From Sparassis latifolia (lineage: Eukaryota > Basidiomycota > Agaricomycetes > Polyporales > Sparassidaceae), in contig CM031555.1 in NCBI GenBank assembly GCA_018466975.1, forward strand, positions 2,232,001 through 2,296,000: a DNA stretch of 64,000 nt. Direction: 5' to 3'. Below the pieces are notes generated by a model, which worked only from the letters and a program-made list of their open reading frames with translations, had not been told where the DNA came from and ran no database searches. Positions 34,767 to 44,791 of this stretch are shown here, piece after piece. The position numbers and the translations under genes were made by a program. Position 1 is the stretch's first letter. Each line of letters begins with the position of its first letter.

Positions 34767-35117
34767 CTACTTGTTGATGATGCCGCCCAGTCTGCGCAAG
34801 TGGTAGTTGATGGTAGACTTCTGCTGCTTTCCAGGCATGGGCTGTAGAGAGCAGGTTAGGTTGTAGCCTGTAATGAAACCGCTGATGCGTACTGACCGCC
34901 GTCCGCATGCAATCGTACAGTGCCCTGGCTGCATCCTGACACGGTCCAGCGGAATGAAGATCGGAAGTGGCTGCCCAGCAACCCAACATAGCTGATAGCT
35001 GTACATAGCACGGAGTAGCCTTGACCTCTGTCTGCATGTTAAGTGCCCTCACACGGTAACAAGAATGTGACGAAACATACGCTTTCGTGGTCTAACTTTG
35101 AGCCTCTGAATATACAT
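34767..35117 (-). CDS. MRP10: Mitochondrial small-subunit ribosomal protein mS37 (MRP10/CHCHD1 type)
   Basis: Three exons (35117-35081, 35027-34897, 34841-34767) encode 80 residues. The product starts IQRLKVRPRKQVKATPC and carries a twin CX9C (CHCH) motif: C-YVQLSAMLG-C and C-QDAARALYD-C. It then reads CMRTAPMPGKQQKSTINYHL, the characteristic ending of Mrp10/mS37. Such proteins are oxidised by Mia40 in the intermembrane space, then assemble into the mitochondrial small ribosomal subunit. The 37-nt first exon was placed because its phase and its RLKVRP reading fit the family; the acceptor used is the second AG of the pair at 35028-35034. The gene is divergent from UBC6, with 265 bp between start codons. 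Confidence 0.88.
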
Positions 35118-35382
35118 GGCAATGAGATAAGCTGCCAATACTCCCCTTCAACGGATACCCAGGTCGTTATGGATGCAAGACACCAGCCGACCAGTGCAGG
35201 AATATTTTGAGTGGAAGGAGCGGAAATGCTTCACTTTCCAAAAGCGGTATGTCGCGTGTGTCATGTGCTTCCACGTACATTACACCGCGCCAAGCGCCCA
35301 GAGCTACATCTGAGACTTTATCCTAGACACTCACTTGCAATTGACATTTCAGTTGCACCTTCTTTCATTTTCATTTTTCGCA

Positions 35383-36692
35383 ATGGCTCGCGCAGGTTTC
35401 AACAAGAATAATTCAGGTTTGTGCCATGTCGTTCAGGCCACTTCCAAGGTCGCTCATTCGATATTCACATGCTTCCAGCCGTCAAGCGTATCATGCAGGA
35501 GGCACGAGAACTGGCCAACGATCCGTGCACGGATTATTCTGCTGCACCTCTGGAGGTACTGTAGCATTGCTACGATGCGTTTCGAGTCATTGACATTTAT
35601 GCTCTGTGCGAAAATAGGATGATATCTTCGTAAGTACCGGCAGCCAGTCTATGAGAGTGCAGGCAAACTGACTCTGCATATAGGAGTGGCACTGTACCCT
35701 GCGTGGTCCGCCAGGGACCGAGTTTGAAGGTGGCTTGTATCACTTTCGCATACTCCTTCCAACAGAATACCCCTTCCGCCCGCCGTCCATCATGATGCTG
35801 ACCCCGAACGGTCGCTTTGAGCTGAATACTAAGGTTAGTTTTATTTTTATTTCATCAACCGTTACAAAAATAGGAACGTAACAACCCTGTTCGAAGATAT
35901 GCATCAGTTTCACAAGTTGTACGTGTCACTTCACCGCTGTAATACTCATTGGTGATCATGGCGTATATAGATCACGAAGAGCTGTGGCAGCCAGCCTGGG
36001 GTGTTCGTACAGGTGAGGCCCTTACGTCGCGACGAGCATTGTGCTGCTAAACAGATAACCTCTTCACAGCAATTATTGGGCTTCAAGGCTTTTTTCCGCT
36101 CAAGGGTACAGCTGCCGTTGGTGTCGGTGCCCTTGAATACCCAGCTTCCGAGCGCAGGCGGTTGGCGGCCCTGTACGTCCTGCACTACGACCTTCTGTCT
36201 CATTTCCCCCTTCTGACCACATATACATACAGCTCAAGGGACTGGGTTTGCCCGACATGCAAGCAGCCAAATCATCAGTCCCTCCCCGATCCCGCTACCA
36301 CGGGATCATCATGTTCTTCCGATATTCATCCCTCCGAGACACCGGCTACTGTCTCGGACGTCACGCTTACTACAGAAGACGTCCCTCTCACGCCTACATC
36401 TCCAGATAGTTCTGCTTCTGTCGCAGTCTCTCCAGTTCCTATCCTAGCACCCACCCCCACACGCCCCATAATCCCAGTCAACGTCATTGTATCTCCCAAG
36501 CCCTCTACCTCGCAGCAGGTGAAAGGGTCTCTCCAGACCGAGGTTCAACGGCTCGGACAGGGTCAAACGCCGCAGGACCCTGCGCTTGCCGTTGCGATGA
36601 GCTACCCACGTCGTCCGCCTGTCCTGCTGGATTTGGCCATCTGCGTGTTGCTCGTCTTGGTGTTTGCTCTGATTATCAGGAGGATCTTCTGA
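35383..36692 (+). CDS. UBC6: UBC6/UBE2J-type tail-anchored ubiquitin-conjugating enzyme
   Basis: Eight exons (35383-35416, 35479-35555, 35618-35629, 35684-35833, 35897-35918, 35971-36012, 36070-36172, 36233-36692) encode 299 residues. UBC6-type E2s act in ER-associated degradation. The UBC fold reads AVKRIMQEARELAND, then FEWHCTLRGPPGTEFEGGLY, then PFRPPSIMMLTPNGRFELNT. Catalytic Cys 93 is in KICISFTSYHEELWQPAWG. A Ser/Pro/Thr-rich linker precedes a C-terminal membrane anchor (LLDLAICVLLVLVFALIIRR), so the enzyme should be tail-anchored facing the cytosol. SRDWVCPTCKQPN adds an unusual CPTC pair just after the core. Exons 3 (12 nt) and 5 (22 nt, which carries the catalytic Cys) are microexons. 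Confidence 0.93.
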
Positions 36693-36956
36693 GACTGGCT
36701 GCGACGGACTCGCACTTTTGCTTTGTTATTTATAACCGTGCTTTGCGTGTGGAGTTGTGTGTATGAGTGGTGTAATTTAGATGTCTTCCTGTCAATGGAT
36801 TTTGCATGCGCAGATAATGTGCCTCTTCCTTCGCGCTGGTACGCATATATGCCTTGCAACGGCTACCGGATGACAAGAGGAAAAGCTAGTCTACACATTG
36901 ATACGAAGTAATAAGGATTACGGCCACGAACTAATTGAGATAGCAACCTAGGCGCG

Positions 36957-39653
36957 CTACTTTTTCTTCTGATCCCTGAGGCTGAGAACCACGAGATCTT
37001 CATCCTCCAAATTGTACATTGCAATGGAGTGTGCGTTCGTCAACATCTTGCCCGCATGCGCCAGCCGGATTCTGGAGATCGGCAAGTTGCCGGCGTGCTG
37101 CACTATGCGTTCGCGAAGAGTCGACACCAACAGGTTGAGCGGCAGGTCGGGGATGGTGACCACGCGGCCATCGAGCTGCCAATCGGGCTTCGAGGGGTCT
37201 TTCGGAAGTTGCACCAGTAGAGAGATTGGATGCTACACATATCCCAGTTAGTAGACATATCGAGCCACAGATGGAAGGACCACTCACCGGGTGCATACTG
37301 ATCCAATCCGCTTCGGGGTACAGCTGCCCGCCAGGCAACTTCGCGACCCTCTGTCTCTTGGCGGGCGGGACTTCGTCGTTTGAACCTTCCATCTCATCCG
37401 CGCTGCGCACCGTTCCCACCTGAGGCGAATTTCCGCCAGGCATCGGCGATCCAGCGAGCGCAGCGACACGTGAGGGATGCATCATGGGCGCAGTAGGAGG
37501 TGGCTGGTAACCGAATGGCTGCGGCGCATCCAGACCTTGGTAATGGAGAGGAGGGAGCATGACGGGAGCGGGCTGGGGATACAGGGATGCTGGTTGCGGG
37601 CCTGAGGAGATTGTTGCCGCTGAATACGCAGAATCTGCAACGGGAACACCAGCTTGCATAGGGGGCTGGGGGAGGGATGCTGGTGGGGGAGGTAGAGAGG
37701 TCATCGGTGCCGGGACGGCAGCAGGTCCTATACCTGGACCGATAGCGGCTGCATCTTGCCTGCGATTGAACCGTGAGCCCATGCTGAACCCAACAAGTAA
37801 ACAACCACTTACGGTCCAAGACCCTTCGCCCGATGAATAGCGGCAATTTGTTCGTCGAAATTAACGTTCGTGGAGAACTTGTCGAGCGTGTTCGCCTTTG
37901 ATGCAGTGTGACCATCCCAGACGACCTTCTCCCTTTCTCTCCGCCGCAGCCTCTCCTCCTCCTCTTCCTTCTTACGCTTCTCCTCGTCGGCTTCCATACC
38001 GAAGATATCCACACGCGTACGTGCAAGATTCTTAAGCGACGACACGACATTCGCTCCACGTTGCAGCTCCGATGCCTGAGCTTTGCGAGCTTCAAGAGCA
38101 TCGCGCTGCGACTTCCACCGAGGATCAAGTAGCTCGATACGCATGTGCTCTTGCAACTCGTCCACTGGGATCTGCTGACCACAGATACTACACGTCGTCA
38201 TCTTCTCACCACCCTTCTTGCTGACTGAAATGTCCATTTAGTCCAGGACGTCAATAGCGAAAGAGCAGTATTAAGGCTTACGTTTAGGGACATAATCCGT
38301 CCTGATCTTCATGGGTGCACCTGCATCCAATGAGCTTGCTTGGATGGCCCGCGCTCTCTCAAGCTCTCTGACGCGCTCCTCTTCCTCACGCCTCTTCCGC
38401 TCTTGCACCTCCCTGTCTTCATCATCGCTCTCTTCCATCACCGCACCATCTTCGCCTCCTGCGCCGGCACCACCGACAGCAGCAGCGGCCTCAGCTTCTG
38501 CAGCAGCTTGACGCGCCCGGTGTGCTTCGACGTCCTCAGCCGTAGTCTCCATAATCATCGCAGCCATCCTCTTCTGAGCGAGTGTCATGCTCTCCACTTC
38601 TTGCACGCTCATTGGGGGTGGAAGCTCAGATGCAGCGTCGGCAGCAGTGAATTCGATAGTCTGCACGATGGCATAATCATGCCAGTCAATCTCAGCAAAA
38701 GCGACTGTTAGAAAATGTGTGAGTGTGAAAGGACTTTGCATGAGATAACGAGATACGTACTTCTTTCAGCCTCTTTGTCGTCTTCCCGCTTCTTGTCCTT
38801 TTCTCTCTTGACCTGCTCCCACCTTGCACGCTTTCTCGCAAGCTCCAGATCCTTCCACCGCGCACCTTCTCGAGAACGCTCCTTGAGCTGCGTCAATGTC
38901 TCAGGGCTGGGAAGAAGAACCTTCGAATATTGTTCAACAAGCCGATTGAAATAGCCATAGAGAGAATGTGAGGGTCGCAAGAAATCAAACTGATAGTTCC
39001 GCCCTTCCCTTGCGGACAGCGAGGCGAAGAACGAATGACCTCGTCGAGCGGTAAATAGCGCGGTCAGCTTCATGATGTCCCTGCAGCATACGACGTTCAG
39101 GACCGCCACGGAAATCAGGAAAATAGTAACTCACAAGTCAATCGCACTGATATTGGGAATGTTCAAGATAAACTTAGGAATGGGCGGCTCAATGCCATTA
39201 TCCACTTCCCGCACCTCTGTAACACTCTCCATCGGCACCTTTTCCTCCTTGGGTGCATTGTCATCGTCGATCTCACCCCGCACTACCTTCTCCATGCGAT
39301 TTCTATAATAAGCATGGTAAGGGTCGGCGGGGTTGAGGAACGAGAACTTTGGGTCCTGACGCTGGTTCTCGCGAATTTTGTCCTCGAACTGGGGAGGATT
39401 TGCCGACCTTGCGACGAAGAGTGCTGTTCGGTCAATCACAGCTGTTTCAGAGACAAACATTAGTACTCGTACAGAGCCTACAGTGGAATATTTCGGGGGA
39501 TTACTCACACTTGATCTCCGGGGGCGGTAAGATAAGTCCACTAGCGAATTTTGGCTCCCTGGGGACGCCGTTGAACTCGTTATGACCGTTAACTGCATGT
39601 CCATTACCATTCATCCCGTGTCCGGGAGCCATTTGAATCTCCACAGCGGCCAT
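36957..39653 (-). CDS. SF3A1: SF3A1/Prp21 splicing factor
   Basis: Seven exons (39653-39509, 39441-39135, 39080-38761, 38704-38282, 38224-37813, 37783-37288, 37232-36957) give 792 residues. SF3A1 is the SF3a subunit of the U2 snRNP. SURP1 begins VIDRTALFVARSANPPQFED and ends DPYHAYYRNRM (residues about 50-95). SURP2 reads DIMKLTALFTARRGHSFFAS and LYGYFNRLVEQY (about 152-200). The PRP21-like region includes EIDWHDYAIVQTIEF and, after an acidic Ala-rich stretch, MTTCSICGQQIPVDELQEHM. A Pro-rich segment leads to a C-terminal ubiquitin-like domain (LRERIVQHAGNLPISRIRLA, then EDEDLVVLSLRDQKKK). The order and length match the family. The gene shares a 151-bp divergent promoter with mL60. Confidence 0.95.
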
Positions 39654-39804
39654 TGTGGAAGCAGCAGGAGTGAAAACAACGACGCAGAGGTGAGAAGTAA
39701 GAAGCGCCCGATACTACGTCGCGCGTGCACTTAGCGCCACCGGCTTAGTCAGCACCTTGTCTGCACCGCTTGGAGTGGATACTAACGGTGAGCAGACGAC
39801 CAAC

Positions 39805-40289
39805 ATGTTCGGAGCTTTCAGAGCGACCCAGCCGACACTCGGAGGTCTTCTCTGGTAATTCTATTGCGAACTGCATATGTTTTCGAGCCGCTTAATTTTA
39901 TTTTACAGGAAGGTCCCATGGAGATTGTCACCAACCCGTAAGGCCAATGTCCGGACACGACTGAAGAGAGTGGACTCGGTCATCGAGGCCGTTAGAGTCA
40001 GTGGGGTCCAGTGTGCTGCATTGGTGAGTAGATCGATTGCCGCTTGACCGCGGCAGCGCTGAGTGTCTTCGCTGGTTAGACGAAAGCTCTCGAGCTCCCG
40101 AAGGAGAGCGAAATGCCTGCGAGGGATAAGTACACCGTGTTCACCCGTCATGCTCACTACAGGAACTACCGCAAAGGTATCCATAAAGTGCCCAAGTTTA
40201 CGCGGGTGCGTCGTGGCTGGCCATTGCACAATGCGCGAACACTGACACACGCCTCAGTTGACGTTGAGGACAAATCCAAAGGGTTTCTA
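39805..40289 (+). CDS. MRPL31: Mitochondrial large-subunit ribosomal protein mL60 (MRPL31 type)
   Basis: Four exons (39805-39854, 39909-40023, 40080-40205, 40257-40289) encode 107 residues. The sequence reads MFGAFRATQPTLGGLLWKVP, then RKANVRTRLKRVDSVIEAVR, then ESEMPARDKYTVFTRHAHY and KVPKFTRLTLRTNPKGF. That is the pattern of the fungal mitochondrial ribosomal protein L31 family. It is small and basic with no separate presequence evident. It starts 151 bp from the divergent SF3A1 start codon. The last exon codes only ten residues and the stop. Confidence 0.92.
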
Positions 40290-41519
40290 GTCTTGGTTCC
40301 CTGCAGCTTCTTGTAGCGTATATATTTCCACTATAATCTATTGGCATGGCACCGTCTGGCGATTTCCAAGTGCTTCCCCGTCGATCCTCCAGAATACCAA
40401 GGATGTAGCTCAGATACGCATCCCTCGTTCGAGTGAAGTCATGCATGCTCACAGCTAGCAACGTGCCTCGAGACTCTTCGTGACGTCTCTGATGCCTGGT
40501 CCATCCTGGTGAGCGCCCGTTTACTTCGTCGCTATCTTTACCTGGGCCCGGCGCCGTACTCTATCGCATGGTTTCCGCAGCAAAGAATGTTCAACTCCAT
40601 AGCTGCTTCCTGGATACTTGTTAAGATCATGATCCTCGGCGTGCTAGAGTTCCGGATGATGTCACTGTTTCCCGGTTTCCGTTCTTCGCGCTCGAAGTGT
40701 CAGCCTCAGAGGACGCCTCGTATCTCCGGGGTAGGGCAACACGCTCAACATCCACCCCAAACCATCTTTGTTCCACCCAGACTTCGCATGAACGCATACC
40801 CGACCCCCTCCCCCATAGGTTCGCAATCACTATATTCAATGGGGCTCGACGATGTGTGTGGAACCCATCACCCGCAGGCCACGTCTCGACGGTCAGTTGA
40901 ACTGAAGTCTAATGGATGACTCACTGTGGGGTAGAGACGTCTCTCATCTGGCGGATGTTCCAGAGTTGGCTGCCAACTCACGGACCTCTGTTTTTTCCTG
41001 GGCTCGATCCATGCTAGTGGATCGGAATTCATTGCATCTTCACCGCCGCCGAGAGTCTTTGCACGATAAGTTACCACATCCGGTAACGCGATTTCTGATC
41101 GATCGCCTAGTGCTCGACCTGGGTTGCGCTCTGTCGGCAGTGAACAACGAATTGCGAGCGGCATCTCACGAACATGGTGTCGGTGCTTGTATAGACAGCG
41201 AACCAAGTGGTCAAGCTAGTGATGGCGCACGCTCTCTCAGGGACCGAGAGCTCGCCTGTATGCAATGTGGGATCCTGCAAATGAGGTTTCCCCGAAAACT
41301 TCTCATGGATAATTGTCTGAACAATATACAATGCTCGACTATGGTCACTTTAAGCGGGAATCATACGTAGTGAGTCTAATGGGAAGTATCGGTTGCAGAT
41401 CGTCAGCGATTATGTTGCATATACGTTAGCTACAACCCACTGAGGATCGACGGGAGTGAGAAGGATACCGACGTAGAGAATCCGACTTGTCCTCACCATG
41501 CTGATGACGACATACGTTC
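40290..41519. other. Convergent intergenic region without a supported gene
   Basis: This 1.23-kb stretch lies between the 3' ends of mL60 (+) and CMS1 (-). Several ORFs of 65-150 codons occur on both strands (for example 40509-40919), but their translations are not protein-like and none extends by splicing. It may contain a decayed gene. Confidence 0.4.
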
Positions 41520-42665
41520 TCACAGCAAGACCAGCCGTATCTTCCCCTGCTTCAAACCCTGTAAGACTTTTGGCGCGCCCAGAACGGTCTTGAATACCTC
41601 ATCTCTTGTCTCGGGAATGTCTAGGACGCAGCGCTTCTTCGCGTCTCGGTAGGACATGTCGAGGATAATGTGTGTCAAAGCTGACGTCGACAGCGCATCT
41701 GATTGGCACGACGAGGGAAAACAACGATGAGAATAGAGATTAAGTGGCGCACGATGACACCGACTTACCGGTGTCGCACAACAACTTCCCGAGTCGTCCT
41801 GGTGTGCCCACTGCGGCCGCCACCTTGGTGCGTCTCAAATAAGCGACCTGATCCTCTACTTTGATGTGTCTCGCGAACAGCTTGGCGATCTCACCGCCCT
41901 TATCTCCTCGCAGTCTTTTGTCCTTAAGGACCCTGACTATGTCTGCCACCCGCAGGGCTGCCCCAGCTACAAAGATCAGCGTCGGTGATCCGCTGAACTT
42001 GGGCCTCTGCGATAAACGAGTACGCAGTGTGGGAACCACTATAGTCAGGCGGTGTTATTCACGGGGGACAGAAGAGAAAGCGCGCGGTAGCTTACTCTTG
42101 GCTATAAAGTCCACCAGCTGGTCGAGATTGCGCGACCCCGTCCATGGAGTCGTGTCTGCGATGGAGATCTCTTCCTGATCGTCAACATTAAAGGGGATCT
42201 TCGGTAAGGAGAGAAGGAACTTACCAGGTATCTGGATGTCGGCGAGCTCGACGCCGGACATCTTCGAGAATGTCTTCGCCTGCATGGACGACATGTAGTC
42301 TGCCAATAACACGGGGGGCTGAGCCGCCATTGAGGGGGGCTCAATGGGCTCTACCGTCTCAGCCAATTTGCGTTTCTACATGTTTGCGGAGTGATACGAG
42401 CACCAGCCTGAGAAACACACATGGCAGGCGGCGGAATGAATTTGCAGACCTTGCGCTCCTTCTCCTTCTCCCTACGTTTCCGCTTCTTCGCAGTTGTGGC
42501 CTGATCCGCACCCTCTTGCGCCGCGGCGCCCTCGCCTTCCTCTTCTGCGCTCAGCAAGCCACTGATGTCGTCGCCGTCCGGGGTCAAATCTTCGTCCTCG
42601 GACATGGCGACGAGATCGTCCGGGACGAAGTCATCATCGAGATCGTCACCTCGCTGCCTGCTCAT
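41520..42665 (-). CDS. CMS1: CMS1-type ribosome-biogenesis protein
   Basis: Four exons (42665-42450, 42375-42096, 42038-41769, 41698-41520) encode 314 residues. Cms1 associates with the 90S pre-ribosome and has a helicase-like fold without the ATPase motifs. The N-terminus is acidic (DDLDDDFVPDDLVAMSEDED) and followed by a Lys/Arg-rich stretch (KKRKRREKEKERK). The core reads MVPTLRTRLSQRPKFSGSPT, then LIFVAGAALRVADIVRVLK, then KVAAAVGTPGRLGKLL and LTHIILDMSYRDAKKRCVLD. GTPGR and the LDMSY strand echo the DEAD-box motifs Ib and II in degenerate form. It ends GLKQGKIRLVLL. The exon 1 donor GTCTGC is weak but preserves frame. Divergent from ERI1, with 321 bp between start codons. Confidence 0.85.
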
Positions 42666-42986
42666 CGTCGCGGTGGTCAAGAGGAAGTAGAGGTGTAGCA
42701 AGAAGGGGTCAATATAGCGCAAAGAAGTATACCCGGGCCCAGTGGGACTGGGACTGGAGAGAAAGAAAGAGCACGTGGCGATGCAAGAACTCCGGCCAAC
42801 TGCTGGGAGATCTTCGCCAGGTTCCCTGTCTCCATGATCTCCCTCTCTTCCCTCTCCGACCCCTTCTCCAAAATCCTCGTCTTCCTATAGGTCGCTTGCG
42901 TCAAGGACTTGGAAGAAGTCTTTCCTCTGACACGCGCAGCCAATGCTACCGTGAGCACCGGCGCGTCTCTCGTTCATCTCTACGAA
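42666..42986. promoter_or_regulatory. Shared CMS1/ERI1 divergent promoter region
   Basis: The 321 bp between divergent start codons must contain both promoters. No specific element could be assigned. Confidence 0.45.
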
Positions 42987-44294
42987 ATGGATGCAATTTG
43001 GCCTTCATCTTGGGCTCTGTTTGCCCAGTGCTGTCTCCCGCTGCTCTTAACTGTCGCTCTTCTCATGTCGTGTGCCTCTCTCTGGCCTCGGCGTCTTCCA
43101 TCGTGTGAACACCCGAAGCACGGTGACAGCCCAATCAAGCTAGTCCAACCTTGTTCTCGGGCATCTTCAGCAGAAAGCACTATCGACTTGGACTCTACGG
43201 GGATAAGTGAATCCCAGAGTGCTCCACGAGGTCCAAAGCAGCCATACGATGCGTTCCTGGTTCTCGATGTCGAGGCTACCTGCGTGGTCGGTGCCAAGTT
43301 TGACTATCCAAGCGAGATCATTGCAAGTGCCATGCGTCGCGTTCTCTGCCTGTTATCAGAAGAGACTAACACTGATGCAAAGTAGGAGTGGCCCGTTTGT
43401 CTCCTGCGTTGGAAGGATAAGGATCGCAATGAAAGAGCACGCGTGCTCGAGATAGTGGACGAGTTCCGAAGTTTCGTCAGACCCACTTGGCGGCCCCAAC
43501 TGTCGCAGTTCTGTACTGATCTGACTGGTATTACCCAAGTTCGTACATCGATTCTTTCGAGTGAGAAGTGATTAAGGAATGCTTGCATGTGTAGGAACAA
43601 GTAGACAGTGCGCCGACTTTCACGCAATTGATGGACATCTTTAGAGAGTTTATGGAGAGACATGGTCTCATTGAATTCGAAACGGGCCGACGGCTCATAC
43701 GCTTCTGTTGGTGCAGTGACGGACCCTTTGACATACGCGATTTTGTGGTGAAGCAATGTTTCATGTCTAAGGTACGGGTAGTAATTCGATGCATGATATA
43801 TGGAATTGACTACTGCGGACCTGTAGATTTCCATGCCTGCATGGCTTAGCGGTGACGTGCTAGATGTGCGAAGCGCAGTCGGGGAATGGTATCTCACTAC
43901 GTCTCGACGTTGTCAAGAAAAAAGATATATTGAGGTGAGCAAACTCTGGCTAAAGTGCGTGCGACGCTCTTGAGACATAGCAAATCGCAGTGTGCCTTTC
44001 CGATGCCGAAACGTCTTTCGATTTCTATTCCTCGCCAATTGCAAGTGCTCGGTCTTTCACCGTTTCAAGGCCGTCAGCACAGCGGAATGGATGTCTGTCT
44101 TGTCCTCAAAATTTTTACTGTTCGCGAAATTGACGGAATAAAATTTTCTGGGTCAGGACACCCGCAATATCACCCGCATCGTTATTGAACTCGCTCGGAA
44201 GGGTGTCAAGATGCAGCCGAACACAGCCATAAATCCCAACAAAAGATGGCGTTGGATGGGCAAACGGGGAAGGGTAGTGGAGGGTTATTATTAA
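42987..44294 (+). CDS. ERI1/3'hExo-type DEDDh exonuclease with hydrophobic N-terminus
   Basis: Six exons (42987-43322, 43386-43538, 43595-43771, 43827-43934, 43991-44092, 44157-44294) give 337 residues. ERI1-type enzymes trim 3' ends of histone mRNA, small RNAs and 5.8S rRNA. The catalytic residues are all visible: Asp 94 and Glu 96 in FLVLDVEATC, Asp 205 in WCSDGPFDIRDF, His 288 and Asp 293 in GRQHSGMDDTRNI. VDEFRSFVRPTWRP and LTGITQEQVDSAPTF are family hallmarks. Residues about 8-32 (WALFAQCCLPLLLTVALLMS) are strongly hydrophobic and could be a membrane anchor. Intron 1 (43323-43385) is a GC-AG intron with donor GCAAGT; it must be removed to give EIIEWPV. Exon 4 ends at the strong GTGAGC donor. 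Confidence 0.9.
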
Positions 44295-44791
44295 TGGCCA
44301 ATATCCGACCTCGCGTTTGGTGCTGAAGCGGCACCAAATGGTGCACCCAAACCGTGTGCTTATTTCCCATGCGCACTGCGCTTTCTGCCTGTCCACTAAC
44401 TGGCGAGTCCTCGAAAAGTTTCCCGCGATGATCTGGGAGGATCAGTGGCTCTCGACCTCCCACCACCAGAGTATAGCACCCGATTGCGTCATTGGATACT
44501 CCCACACTGTACGGACACGAGATGGTTAACCTTCTCACACAATGAATTCTCCGTGGATGTGAATAGAGATTATATTTACACAAAATTTTTCCGGTACAAT
44601 CGCCGCCTCCTCGATTACAGTACTAGGTAACAATGTTGCATTTCGACTGCTAGGAAGGCCATATGCGAATGATTGATACAGTGAGTTAGACATAGTGACA
44701 AGCAATGAGGGTGAGGAGAGGCATCTGATAGTCTATTGGGGCGGCGTATGAGCCTGCCATGACGCCATCGCCGGTCGTACGCGCCGTTCGT
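44295..44791. other. Convergent intergenic spacer
   Basis: This 497-bp stretch lies between the 3' ends of ERI1 (+) and the TmpA-like gene (-). No feature recognised. Confidence 0.45.

Noticed and set aside
40509..40919. 136-codon plus-strand ORF
   Set aside because: It lacks a recognisable domain and shows no exon structure; probably chance.
42195..42245. Possible extra intron in CMS1 exon 2 (GTAAGT donor)
   Set aside because: Removing it to the next AG breaks the frame, while reading through keeps the family sequence.
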